Source of the DNA: Bacteroidales bacterium
GTDB taxonomy: Bacteria; Bacteroidota; Bacteroidia; Bacteroidales; UBA10428
Length of the DNA stretch: 33,374 nt
Direction of reading: 5' to 3'
Assembly (NCBI GenBank): GCA_016926205.1
Contig: JAFGPB010000011.1
Span: 1 to 33,374, forward strand
A model generated the notes under the pieces. The model saw only the letters and a program-made list of their open reading frames with translations, was not told the origin of the DNA and made no database searches. This document shows, piece after piece, positions 9,036 through 17,069 of this stretch. Within the stretch, counting starts at the first letter, position 1; each line of letters begins with the position of its first letter. The position numbers and the translations under genes were made by a program.

Positions 9036-9043
9036 TATTTTTG
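9036..9043 (+). promoter_or_regulatory. Bacteroidota -7 element (TATTTTTG) for the lipoprotein gene
   Basis: TATTTTTG matches the TAnnTTTG consensus exactly and is followed by GCA, just like the ribosomal promoter further along. A TTG at 9019-9021 is only 14 bases upstream, shorter than usual, so the -33 element is doubtful. Use of this site would give a leader of about 110 bases before the ATG at 9162. Confidence 0.5.
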
Positions 9044-9161
9044 CAAAAAGAATAGCGATATTGCTGATTATTGAATTCTGAATAATATATAATCAATTGC
9101 TTTCGTTATTAAACGTATAAAGTCATTAATCAGTAACTTTTTGCAATAAATTTTTTGTAAC

Positions 9162-9737
9162 ATGAAAAGGATAAAAATCTGGCAAGTATTGGTGTTGCTT
9201 TTTTCTGTTATCATCATGGTGACATCATGTAACAAGGATGATGAGGAACCCGAACTGGAATTTGAAATTACTGTCCCTTCAGGCTGGAATTATAATAATT
9301 ATTATTATGAGGATGTTCTCAGATACTATGCATGGAGCCCCATGAGAGTGGAAGATGATATAAACCTGGTTGCTGATACCATTCAGGAGGACCTTGTTAT
9401 TTACCGGAACACATATGAAGGCATGAACCTGGATATGTTTTATATTGCTCTGACAGCTGATCTGGCGCAACAGACCAATTATCAGACGCTTTATTCCAGC
9501 GATACAACGGTTAACGGAGAAGATGCAAAAAAATTAATTCATTTACAGACGATTAGAATACCTAAAAGCGGTTCATCAACAGATTCTATTGATTTGGATA
9601 TCAAACCGATGAAGCTGATTTTTTACAGGGACGATTATGGATATGTCATGGATTGCGGAATGCTGATCTACACGTACGATTATTATAAGCCGATATTTGA
9701 AGAGGAAATTGTCCCGACTTTCAGATTCAGGAATTGA
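9162..9737 (+). CDS. Small putative lipoprotein of unknown function
   Basis: 191 residues with a type II signal peptide: a basic start (MKRIK), a hydrophobic core, and a lipobox-like VTSC with the lipidated Cys at residue 23. A short acidic tether (NKDDEEPE) follows; in Bacteroidota, charged or acidic residues after the Cys can be part of a surface lipoprotein export signal. The mature part is rich in Tyr and acidic residues and mostly beta-strand-like. I recognise no specific family; its shape recalls small PsbP/DcrB-like lipoproteins in which a domain of about 150 residues follows the lipobox. It is a single-gene unit with its own -7 element and a hairpin terminator, divergent from GT117. 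Confidence 0.85.
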   Translation: MKRIKIWQVLVLLFSVIIMVTSCNKDDEEPELEFEITVPSGWNYNNYYYEDVLRYYAWSPMRVEDDINLVADTIQEDLVIYRNTYEGMNLDMFYIALTADLAQQTNYQTLYSSDTTVNGEDAKKLIHLQTIRIPKSGSSTDSIDLDIKPMKLIFYRDDYGYVMDCGMLIYTYDYYKPIFEEEIVPTFRFRN

Positions 9738-9745
9738 ATATGCCT

Positions 9746-9776
9746 TATCCTTATGGTAAGTGTAAGGATACTTTTT
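9746..9776 (+). terminator. Rho-independent terminator after the lipoprotein gene
   Basis: An 8-bp perfect stem TATCCTTA / TAAGGATA (9746-9753 and 9763-9770) with a 9-base loop is followed by CTTTTT. It begins nine bases after the lipoprotein stop codon. Confidence 0.7.
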
Positions 9777-9919
9777 CAGATCCTGTGAATGTCGTTGTGT
9801 TTAATAACTGAACCCGAATTCTCTGCAGGCAATTATAAATATGCCTGACAAATTGAAACAAATTTCAAACGGAAATCTGTCTGTATGGGGTGTCCGCAGG
9901 TCCTTTCCAGGTGGTCAGG

Positions 9920-11509
9920 TCAACCGATGAGAATTTCGGTTTGAGTTCTTCCAAACATAAACAGGCTGTAAAAAAAAGCAAAGAAAACAATGCTGTCGTA
10001 AGATTCCAGCGTATCCATGGTCATCATGGACACGAAGGAAATCATGAGGAAAATAACAGGCGGGTATTGCCGGTACTTCCTTTCAGCAACGACAGGCATT
10101 ACCCATGTAAAAATAATCCATACAAGACCTGCAATTCCGAATGCAACCAGAAAGAAGGCCAGCTGGTTATGCGGTTTTCCTTTCCAGTGTGACTCAAACA
10201 TTGAATGATTTTTCATCGCTTCCTGCAGTAAGGTTTGTTCAACATCACCAGTACCCGTGCCCAATAGAATATGATTTTTTGCAGCCTTCAGGGCTGTCTT
10301 TAAATATTCCAGGCGTTGTGTAAAAGAGTGGTTCTGAACATAACCAGTTTTTCTGTATATATCTATTTCCCAAAGTGTTGTGTATAATCTTTCAAAAAGA
10401 TACGGAGAATCCTTGAAACGGTAATTGGTCACTCCGTTTTCGATGGCATGGATATCCTCTGATGTCAGTTGCCGGATACCTGAAGAGTCCTTCCGCAAAC
10501 CCATAGAAGTCATGTACCTTATGATTGTATAACTGATCTGCTGACCTTGGCGGTCCAGGCTGTCATACGGTATATTGCTGATGTAGTTCCATTCTTTTGT
10601 TAACTCTTCCTCACAGATGTACAAATTGATCAGATTGCCGTTTTCCAGTGCCAAAGGTTCAGCACTGTGTTCATAAAGGTTCCCGTTTTCAGTCCTGGAT
10701 TCAAGAGCTTCAATATTTACCGGACCGGTGTGAAAATTCTTGTGATACATCCGTGCGGGGAAGATCAGCAGAAAGGTAAAACAAATCACTGCCAGCAACA
10801 GAAACATGACTTTCACCATGCTTTGCTTTGCTTTCAGGATCAATGCTGTCAAAGAAACGATCACCAGCATCACAAAGATTGCAATACCTGTCAGTGATCC
10901 AAGGAAATACAAGAAAACACTTAGTAGAGCCGCAAGTATGGGATATATAAATTTCTCATATTTTCTTGTTCTGTATCGGCTGCTGAAAACAATGCCCAAA
11001 AGTATAAAAACGGCCATGTTGACAAGCAGTGAAAATCTTATGTGGGACATGAATACCGAAAGTCTTCCGGTATTATCATATCCCGCGGACAAGGGTTGCA
11101 GATAAAAGAGGATGCTGACTAAGGATGCACATAGAACGGAAAATGCAAACAAAAGCAGCAGGGTCTTTACGAATTTGTTTGTAAATCCTGTTGATGTTCC
11201 AATAACCAGGGGAAGAAGCAATACGGGAAGTGTATTTTTGATCTTGTTCAGCGCATGCATGCTGTTTTCTGAATAGAGGAATCCGATACAGTAAACCAGA
11301 AAAAGTGAGGCAAACAGGAGCACAGAAGGTTTTTTCAGCAGCAAGTCGATCTTTCTTTTAAAATCACCTTCAGCCAGCCAGTTTGCAGCAAGCAGAAACT
11401 GTGAAATGCTGAGCAGATAAGGAGAAAGGGGAAGACAACAAACCAGTGCCAGCAGGCCGGATTCAAAAACAAACAAGTGAAAACTTCTTCTGGAAGAGAA
11501 TACTTTCAT
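9920..11509 (-). CDS. O-antigen ligase/polymerase family membrane protein (Wzy_C-like)
   Basis: 529 residues, with about ten hydrophobic segments. A large hydrophilic loop (roughly residues 250-430) precedes the HILLGTGTGD motif and the HNQLAFFLVAFGIAG segment that mark the Wzy_C domain; the His of the HNQ motif is conserved in ligases and polymerases. Such proteins transfer or polymerise lipid-linked O-antigen or exopolysaccharide on the periplasmic face. In Bacteroidota the same family name also covers proteins that ligate glycans to lipid A or to exported proteins. It is a solitary minus-strand gene, divergent from the ribosomal operon with 113 bases between the starts. Ligase and polymerase cannot be told apart from the sequence. 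Confidence 0.85.
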   Translation of the reverse strand: MKVFSSRRSFHLFVFESGLLALVCCLPLSPYLLSISQFLLAANWLAEGDFKRKIDLLLKKPSVLLFASLFLVYCIGFLYSENSMHALNKIKNTLPVLLLPLVIGTSTGFTNKFVKTLLLLFAFSVLCASLVSILFYLQPLSAGYDNTGRLSVFMSHIRFSLLVNMAVFILLGIVFSSRYRTRKYEKFIYPILAALLSVFLYFLGSLTGIAIFVMLVIVSLTALILKAKQSMVKVMFLLLAVICFTFLLIFPARMYHKNFHTGPVNIEALESRTENGNLYEHSAEPLALENGNLINLYICEEELTKEWNYISNIPYDSLDRQGQQISYTIIRYMTSMGLRKDSSGIRQLTSEDIHAIENGVTNYRFKDSPYLFERLYTTLWEIDIYRKTGYVQNHSFTQRLEYLKTALKAAKNHILLGTGTGDVEQTLLQEAMKNHSMFESHWKGKPHNQLAFFLVAFGIAGLVWIIFTWVMPVVAERKYRQYPPVIFLMISFVSMMTMDTLESYDSIVFFAFFYSLFMFGRTQTEILIG

Positions 11510-11535
11510 GAACTAAAAATAATCAATTTGACTTC

Positions 11536-11564
11536 TTGTAATATGAAAATTAATTGTATTTTTG
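11536..11564 (+). promoter_or_regulatory. Promoter of the rplM-rpsI-rpsB-tsf operon
   Basis: TTG at 11536-11538, an 18-base spacer, then TATTTTTG at 11557-11564, an exact match to the TAnnTTTG element recognised by the Bacteroidota primary sigma factor. Transcription would start around 11570, leaving a leader of about 50 bases before the GTG start of rplM. Confidence 0.8.
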
Positions 11565-11622
11565 CACTCCCTCATTAAGAGGTATATCAGTTTTATAGTG
11601 TGAATTTTATTATGGTTGCGAA

Positions 11623-12075
11623 GTGAATACGCTAAGTTATAAGACAATTTCGGCCAACAAAGAAACTGTTCAAAAGGAATGGTATGTCGTGGATGCTGCC
11701 AATCAGGTACTGGGACGACTAAGTTCTCAGATAGCGGGTATTTTACGGGGGAAGCACAAGCCTTATTTTACACCTCATGTTGATTGCGGGGATAATGTGA
11801 TTGTAATTAATGCAGAAAAGGTAAAATTAACGGGCAGAAAAATGGAGGATAAGGAATATATCAGGCATACCGGTTATCCGGGTGGGCAGCGCAAAACCAA
11901 AGCCCGGGAGCTGCTTAAGACAATGCCGGAACGGATGGTGGAAATGGCAGTCAAAAGGATGCTTCCCCGCAACAGACTTGGTAACGCGTTATTCAGAAAC
12001 CTGTTTGTATATGCTGGTCCGGATCATCCGCACCAGGCTCAGCAGCCTAAAGAACTTAAATTTAATCAGAAATAA
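11623..12075 (+). CDS. rplM: 50S ribosomal protein L13
   Basis: 150 residues that read as L13 throughout: TLSYKTISANK at the N-terminus (a Bacteroidota-style extension), WYVVDAANQVLGRL, then the conserved HVDCGDNVIVINAEKVKLTG core and GNALFRNLFVYAG toward the C-terminus. L13 is an early-assembling 23S rRNA-binding protein of the large subunit. The start is GTG at 11623, chosen because the residues that follow match the usual start of the Bacteroidota protein. No Shine-Dalgarno is visible. It is the first gene of the ribosomal operon, five bases before rpsI. Confidence 0.98.
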   Translation: MNTLSYKTISANKETVQKEWYVVDAANQVLGRLSSQIAGILRGKHKPYFTPHVDCGDNVIVINAEKVKLTGRKMEDKEYIRHTGYPGGQRKTKARELLKTMPERMVEMAVKRMLPRNRLGNALFRNLFVYAGPDHPHQAQQPKELKFNQK

Positions 12076-12080
12076 CATTC

Positions 12081-12467
12081 ATGGAAGCAGTCAGTGCCAC
12101 CGGAAGAAGGAAAAGTGCCGTAGCCCGGATCAATATTAAGGAAGGCAAAGGTAACATAACCATTAATGACCGTGATTTGCAGGAGTATTTTCCACTTCAG
12201 CAGATACAATATATCATACAGCAACCGTTGGTTGTAGCTGAGGCGGGGAATAAATACGACATCATGGCCAACCTGAAAGGTGGAGGTGTGACGGGACAGG
12301 CAGAAGCTTTGAGTCTTGCTATAGCAAGAGCACTTGTTGCAATAAATCCTGAGGTTAAGGAAGCTTTAAAGAATAAAAAACTTCTGACCAGGGATCCTCG
12401 TCAGGTGGAAAGAAAAAAGCCCGGACGCCCCGGAGCAAGAAAGCGGTTCCAGTTTAGCAAACGATGA
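12081..12467 (+). CDS. rpsI: 30S ribosomal protein S9
   Basis: 128 residues with the N-terminal ATGRRKSAVARI motif, the GGGVTGQAEALSLAIARAL core and the basic C-terminal tail that ends in SKR, which reaches the ribosomal P-site tRNA. The length is normal for S9. It starts at ATG 12081, five bases after rplM, the usual L13-S9 pair found in nearly all bacteria. No Shine-Dalgarno is seen before the start. Confidence 0.98.
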   Translation: MEAVSATGRRKSAVARINIKEGKGNITINDRDLQEYFPLQQIQYIIQQPLVVAEAGNKYDIMANLKGGGVTGQAEALSLAIARALVAINPEVKEALKNKKLLTRDPRQVERKKPGRPGARKRFQFSKR

Positions 12468-12508
12468 AAATCGTTTTATTGTTTAGTATCTAAATTGATG
12501 AGACTCAT

Positions 12509-12520
12509 TCTGATATCAGA
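12509..12520. promoter_or_regulatory. Palindrome in the rpsB leader (possible regulatory hairpin)
   Basis: TCTGATATCAGA is a perfect 12-base palindrome in the 100-base gap between rpsI and rpsB. Flanking ATGAG and CTCAT could extend it into a larger stem. S2 leaders are autoregulatory in other bacteria; here this is only a suggestion. Confidence 0.3.
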
Positions 12521-12567
12521 CTGACTACTCATTGATTGATCAACACAGAATGTAAACAAATACCATT

Positions 12568-13506
12568 ATGCAAAAAATCTCAGTTCAACAATTGTTAGAT
12601 GCCGGTGTACATTTCGGACATCTTAAAAGAAAATGGAATCCAGCCATGGCTCCTTATATCTTTATGGAGAAGGAAGGCATTCATATCATTGATCTTCAAA
12701 AATCTGTTGTCAAGCTTGAAACAGCTGCCGCAGCCCTTAAACAGATTGCAAAATCGGGCCGTAAAATTCTGTTTGTCGCAACAAAGAAGCAGGCAAAAGA
12801 AATTGTGGCCGATATGGTGAAAAAAGTAAACATGCCCTATGTGACTGAGCGCTGGCCCGGTGGTATGCTGACAAATTTCCCGACCATCAGAAAAGCTGTG
12901 AAGAAGATGTCATCCATTGACAGAATGGCAACGGATGGCACATATGATAATCTTTCCAAGCGTGAAAAACTTCAGATTGCGCGGCAGCGGGCGAAACTTG
13001 AAAAGAATCTTGGAAGTATTGCAGACCTCACCCGTTTACCGGCTGCCATGTTCATTGTTGACATTACCAAAGAATATATAGCTGTACGCGAAGCAAGAAG
13101 ACTTAATATTCCCATTTTTGCCATGGTGGATACGAACTCGGACCCGAATCTGGCCGATTTCCCCATTCCTGCCAACGACGATGCCTCCAAATCCATTGCA
13201 TTGATCATTGATTTTGTTTGCAAAGCAATCCAGGAAGGACTTGACGAAAGGAAGTTTGAGCGCGAGAAAGAAACCGATGTAGAAGCTGCAAAAACCAGGA
13301 AAAAAGCTAAAAAAGCAGATGAAATTGAATTGGATGATGAAGAGGAAGCAGAAGCTGATGAGGAAATTGAAGAGGATGCGGATGAAGAAGAAGCGAATCC
13401 GGATGACAGTTTAGCCAGTAGAACATCGGCTAAAAAAGCTTTGACAATGAAAGCTCCTGCTAAAAAAGGAGTGATCATTGACCTGGAAGAAGACGAAGAA
13501 GAATAA
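12568..13506 (+). CDS. rpsB: 30S ribosomal protein S2 with long acidic C-terminal tail
   Basis: 312 residues. The core (about 1-230) contains LLDAGVHFGH, RWPGGMLTNF and DTNSDPNLADFPIPANDDA, all S2 signatures. S2 is usually near 225-280 residues; the extra part here is a highly charged tail with a basic stretch (KTRKKAKKADE), a run of Glu and Asp, and a second basic patch before the final EEDEEE. S2 is assembled late on the small subunit and helps to hold S1. The tail probably projects into solvent and its role is unknown. It starts at ATG 12568 without a Shine-Dalgarno and is followed after 34 bases by tsf, the usual S2-EF-Ts pairing. Confidence 0.98.
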   Translation: MQKISVQQLLDAGVHFGHLKRKWNPAMAPYIFMEKEGIHIIDLQKSVVKLETAAAALKQIAKSGRKILFVATKKQAKEIVADMVKKVNMPYVTERWPGGMLTNFPTIRKAVKKMSSIDRMATDGTYDNLSKREKLQIARQRAKLEKNLGSIADLTRLPAAMFIVDITKEYIAVREARRLNIPIFAMVDTNSDPNLADFPIPANDDASKSIALIIDFVCKAIQEGLDERKFEREKETDVEAAKTRKKAKKADEIELDDEEEAEADEEIEEDADEEEANPDDSLASRTSAKKALTMKAPAKKGVIIDLEEDEEE

Positions 13507-13540
13507 CAACAACTAACACCATTAAAAAACCAACATTGTC

Positions 13541-14368
13541 ATGTCTCAGATAACAGCAGCAGATATTAGCAAACTCAGAAAAATGACAGGTGCAGGAATG
13601 ATGGACTGTAAATCCGCACTGAATGAAACCAATGGAGATTTTGAAAAAGCGGTAGAAATTATCCGGAAAAAAGGTAAATTGGTTGCCAGTAAAAGAGCTG
13701 ACCGGGAAGCCGGAGAAGGAGTTGTTCTTGCTAAGGCATCATCAGAAGGGAAAGCCGGAGCTATGGTCGTATTGAATTGTGAAACGGATTTCGTTGCAAA
13801 AAATGCTGATTTCATAAAATTGGCCAGTTCAATACTCGACGCGGCAATAGAAAACAAACCGGATGATCTTGCGGCCTTAAAAGCTTTAAAGATTGACAAC
13901 ACATCAATTGAAGATCTGATCATTGAACAGATCGGTATCATAGGTGAAAAGCTCGATCTGTCATATTATGCCAAAATCGAGGCTGAACAGGTTGTACCTT
14001 ATATTCATCCGGGCAACAAAATTGCCACCCTTGCTGGATTGAATAAAGTTGTCGACATGCAGGTTGGAAAAGACATAGCCATGCAGGTTGCTGCAATGAA
14101 TCCGGTTGCCGTAGATGAAAATGATATTCCTCCTGAGGTACTGGAAAAGGAAAAGGAAATAGGAAGGGAGCAGGCAAGGAATGAAGGAAAGCCTGAAAAC
14201 ATCCTTGACCGGATTGCAGAAGGAAAAGTAAAAAAATTCATTAAGGAAGGAACGTTGCTCAATCAGGCTTTTACAAAAGACAACAACATGACTGTCAGAC
14301 AGTATCTACAGACTGTAGACAAGGAACTGACGGTCACGGGATTTATCAGATACTCATTGAATCAGTAA
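13541..14368 (+). CDS. tsf: Translation elongation factor Ts
   Basis: 275 residues. The N-terminal UBA-like domain has KLRKMTGAGMMDCKSAL, and the CETDFVAKN motif around residues 80-90 contains the TDFV loop that enters the EF-Tu nucleotide site. EF-Ts exchanges GDP for GTP on EF-Tu. Length and domain order are typical of the family. It is the last gene of the L13-S9-S2-EF-Ts operon; a strong intrinsic terminator begins 12 bases after the stop. Confidence 0.98.
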   Translation: MSQITAADISKLRKMTGAGMMDCKSALNETNGDFEKAVEIIRKKGKLVASKRADREAGEGVVLAKASSEGKAGAMVVLNCETDFVAKNADFIKLASSILDAAIENKPDDLAALKALKIDNTSIEDLIIEQIGIIGEKLDLSYYAKIEAEQVVPYIHPGNKIATLAGLNKVVDMQVGKDIAMQVAAMNPVAVDENDIPPEVLEKEKEIGREQARNEGKPENILDRIAEGKVKKFIKEGTLLNQAFTKDNNMTVRQYLQTVDKELTVTGFIRYSLNQ

Positions 14369-14380
14369 GAGAATGAAAAA

Positions 14381-14415
14381 GTAACGGGGTGCCTGACAAC
14401 ACCCCGTTACTTTTT
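14381..14415 (+). terminator. Strong rho-independent terminator between tsf and pyrH
   Basis: A perfect 11-bp stem GTAACGGGGTG / CACCCCGTTAC (14381-14391 and 14400-14410) with an 8-base loop is followed by TTTTT. Upstream A residues could pair with the U tract and extend the stem to 16 bp. It ends the ribosomal operon just before pyrH. Confidence 0.92.
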
Positions 14416-14449
14416 ATTATATTTATACCTGCATCGATTTCCCGTCCAA

Positions 14450-15166
14450 ATGAAACTAAAATACCACCGTGTATTGCTGAAGCTGAGCGGAGAAGCCCTG
14501 ACCGGCACCCAAAAAAACGGATTTGATATTTCTGTGCTGGAGACATATGCCAGGCAGATAAAAGAGATCCTGGATATGGGTGTTCAGATGGGGATTGTTG
14601 TCGGAGGCGGAAATATTTTCCGCGGAATTTCAGGTCAGAAGAAGGGTTTTGACAGAATTACAGGAGATTATATGGGTATGCTGGCAACTGTCATCAATGG
14701 ACTCGCCCTTAAAGAGTTTATCGAACAGGCCGGAGGCAAAGCAAGGGTTCTTACGGCAACAGAAATGCAGCCAGTTGCGGAGCGATACAGTAAAACTCTT
14801 GCAGAGGAGCTTCTTCAACAGGGTAATGTATTGATATTCACGTTCGGAACGGGAAATCCTTTTTTTACTACAGATACTGCAGCAGCCCTGAGGGCAGTCG
14901 AGATACATGCTGATATTCTGCTAAAGGGTACGCGTGTCGACGGAGTTTACACAGCTGATCCTGAAAGATATCCTGATGCAGTGAAATATGCTGCCATAAG
15001 TTTTGAGAAGGCTTATCAGGAAGGTTTGCAAATCATGGACCTGACTGCTTTTACCATGTGCCGTGAGAACAGTCTTCCCATTCTGGTGTTTGACATGAAT
15101 AAGGAAGGCAATCTGATGGATATCATGAGGGGTGCAAAAGTCGGCACATTGATTCATGGAGATTGA
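14450..15166 (+). CDS. pyrH: UMP kinase
   Basis: 238 residues of the amino-acid-kinase fold: KLSGEAL near the N-terminus, GGGNIFRG in the phosphate-binding region, GTGNPFFTTDTAAALRA in the acceptor region and TRVDGVYTADP later on. The enzyme phosphorylates UMP to UDP and is the bacterial hexameric type, unrelated to eukaryotic UMP/CMP kinase. It sits between tsf and frr, the classical bacterial order. No clear promoter is visible in the 34 bases after the tsf terminator, so expression may rely on partial read-through or on an unrecognised promoter. Confidence 0.98.
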   Translation: MKLKYHRVLLKLSGEALTGTQKNGFDISVLETYARQIKEILDMGVQMGIVVGGGNIFRGISGQKKGFDRITGDYMGMLATVINGLALKEFIEQAGGKARVLTATEMQPVAERYSKTLAEELLQQGNVLIFTFGTGNPFFTTDTAAALRAVEIHADILLKGTRVDGVYTADPERYPDAVKYAAISFEKAYQEGLQIMDLTAFTMCRENSLPILVFDMNKEGNLMDIMRGAKVGTLIHGD

Positions 15167-15193
15167 ATATTACATTTAAAAGGGATATATTTG
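15163..15193 (+). promoter_or_regulatory. Promoter of frr
   Basis: TTG at 15163-15165 overlaps the pyrH stop region. After a 20-base spacer comes TATATTTG at 15186-15193, an exact TAnnTTTG match. The predicted transcript start near 15200 leaves a leader of about 25 bases before frr. Confidence 0.7.
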
Positions 15194-15223
15194 TTTTATC
15201 TTACTTTCTAAATCCTCATTGTC

Positions 15224-15787
15224 ATGGAAGAAGAAGCCGTATTATGCATCGATATAGCCCGAGAGAAAATGGACAAGGCTATCAAACACCTCGAAGAAGA
15301 ACTGATGCGGATAAGGGCAGGCAAAGCCACGCCCAACATTCTTGACGGTATTACAGTGGACTATTACGGAGCATCAACACCGCTTTCACAGGTATCCAAT
15401 ATAGGCACTCCGGATGCAAAGACAGTTGTCATACAGCCATGGGATAAGTCAATGCTGGATCTCATCGAAAAAGCCATATTGTACGCAAATATCGGTCTTA
15501 CTCCGATGAACAACGGAGAGATCATCAGGCTGAACATTCCTCCGCTTACGGAAGAAAGGCGCCGTGATCTGGTAAAACAGGTAAAGGGGATGGGAGAAAA
15601 TACCCGGGTAAGCATTAGAAATGCCAGGCGTGATGCCAATGATGAGCTGAAGAAACTTCAAAAGCAGGGACTCTCGGAAGATTCTGAAAAAGAAAAGGTC
15701 GATGAAGTTCAAAAAATGACCGATGAATACATCAGTAAAGTGGATATTATTGTTGCCGGCAAGGAAAAAGACATCATGACGGTCTGA
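15224..15787 (+). CDS. frr: Ribosome recycling factor
   Basis: 187 residues with the RRF pattern: a first long helix containing LMRIRAGKATPNILDGI, then the small domain VDYYGASTPLSQVSNI and IQPWDKSM, and the return helices with PPLTEERRRDLVKQVK and VSIRNARRDAND. With EF-G it splits the post-termination ribosome. The length is the family norm. The ATG at 15224 gives the standard N-terminus with no Shine-Dalgarno. Its own promoter overlaps the end of pyrH. Confidence 0.98.
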   Translation: MEEEAVLCIDIAREKMDKAIKHLEEELMRIRAGKATPNILDGITVDYYGASTPLSQVSNIGTPDAKTVVIQPWDKSMLDLIEKAILYANIGLTPMNNGEIIRLNIPPLTEERRRDLVKQVKGMGENTRVSIRNARRDANDELKKLQKQGLSEDSEKEKVDEVQKMTDEYISKVDIIVAGKEKDIMTV

Positions 15788-15902
15788 GCAAGCCTTCGAC
15801 CATTATACAAAACTGTGTCCCGTAGAGGGCTAAAAGCAATAATTGAACTGCATTCTGTCTGCAATATCCTCCTGTGGACTGCCCCCTGCTGTCTTACCTG
15901 TA

Positions 15903-16901
15903 CTAACTTCCTTCTATCAGCTTGTATAGTTCATCAAGTTTCGGTGAAAGAATGATCTCCGTACGCCGGTTTTTTTGTCTCGCTTCAGCCGTATTTACGG
16001 GATCAACAGGCTGGTATTGACTGCGTCCTGCCGTGGTGATCCTGATGGGATCAATGTCGGATCCTTCAAGTAAAATCCTGACAACTGCAGTGGCACGCAA
16101 AACACTGAGATCCCAGTTGTCCTTGTATACAGAACCTGAGATTACAGGAACATCGTCAGTATGTCCTTCAATCATGATGTCAATATCCGGATTCTGTTCC
16201 AGCACCCTTGCAAGGTTTCTTAACGCAGTAATGCCATTTGGGTCCACCGTGGTACTGCCACTTTTAAACAGGAGCTTTTCATCAAGGGATACATATACTT
16301 TCCCATTTTTCTGTGTAACGGTGAGTCCCTGATTTTCGAAACCCAGCAAAGCATTTGACACTTTTAGTTTCAATTCGGCAACCATCGATTCCTGTTCATT
16401 CAGGACTTTCTCCAGTTCAGCAAGTCTTTCATTTCTGCTGTTAAGCTCAGATTGCATCTGTTCAAGGTTCTTTCTCCTGGTTTCCAGATCTGAAGAAAGT
16501 TTTTGCAATTCTGTTTCCTTTTGCTGCATATCTTTCTGTGCTTCCTGCAGGTCGTCCATCAAACGGCGTATTTCATTACCACTGCCTTTGATCAGAGCCT
16601 GATTGGCTTCCATCAGGTCCTGGTAATCCTTATTTAACTGATTGTATTGACTATGAAGCTCACCTAGCTCATTTTTCCATTTTAATGTGTCTTTTCCGAT
16701 CTGATTCAATCGGGCTTCAAGAGTATTCAGACGTGACCGGATTTCTCTGATTTCCACATTCAGGCGTTCATTTTCCATATTCAGGCGTTCCCTGTCTTCC
16801 TCACAGCTCAGTGCCTCTGTCTGAAGACTGTTGAATTTTGTCGGCGGAACACATGACATCAGCAGAACAACCATGCATAGCAGTAAACTGTAAATTCTCA
16901 T
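15903..16901 (-). CDS. OmpA-family lipoprotein with long coiled coil
   Basis: 332 residues from the ATG at 16901. This start places a lipoprotein signal peptide correctly (MRIYSLLL followed by VVLLMSC, lipidated Cys17); an upstream ATG would add 17 residues that spoil the signal. Residues of about 30-195 form a Leu/Glu/Arg-rich coiled coil. The C-terminal domain carries IEGHTDDVPV, SVLRATAVV and the NRRTEIIL motif of OmpA/MotB peptidoglycan-binding domains. The protein probably anchors the outer membrane to peptidoglycan from the periplasmic side, with the coiled coil as spacer. It is a single minus-strand gene, divergent from dxs. Confidence 0.92.
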   Translation of the reverse strand: MRIYSLLLCMVVLLMSCVPPTKFNSLQTEALSCEEDRERLNMENERLNVEIREIRSRLNTLEARLNQIGKDTLKWKNELGELHSQYNQLNKDYQDLMEANQALIKGSGNEIRRLMDDLQEAQKDMQQKETELQKLSSDLETRRKNLEQMQSELNSRNERLAELEKVLNEQESMVAELKLKVSNALLGFENQGLTVTQKNGKVYVSLDEKLLFKSGSTTVDPNGITALRNLARVLEQNPDIDIMIEGHTDDVPVISGSVYKDNWDLSVLRATAVVRILLEGSDIDPIRITTAGRSQYQPVDPVNTAEARQKNRRTEIILSPKLDELYKLIEGS

Positions 16902-16973
16902 TGTATTTTGGATTATGATTTCCGAAATTATAATGCCCGTCAATATGATCAAAGAAAGAAACCAATAAATTAT

Positions 16974-16981
16974 TAACTTTG
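16974..16981 (+). promoter_or_regulatory. Possible -7 element upstream of dxs
   Basis: TAACTTTG fits TAnnTTTG, about 90 bases before the dxs start. No convincing TTG lies at the -33 position, so this is a weaker call than the ribosomal, frr and tRNA promoters. Confidence 0.4.
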
Positions 16982-17069
16982 TTCCGTGGGGTCACCTGTG
17001 CTGCGCATCAGATGCATATTAATGTTTTTCACACCTATATGGCTATAGAAACAGAGAATTCTGTTAAAA

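Noticed and set aside
12972-13478. Ser-rich 168-residue minus-strand frame
   Set aside because: It is the antisense shadow of the Glu/Asp-rich S2 tail, where GAA and GAT codons read as serine-type codons on the other strand.
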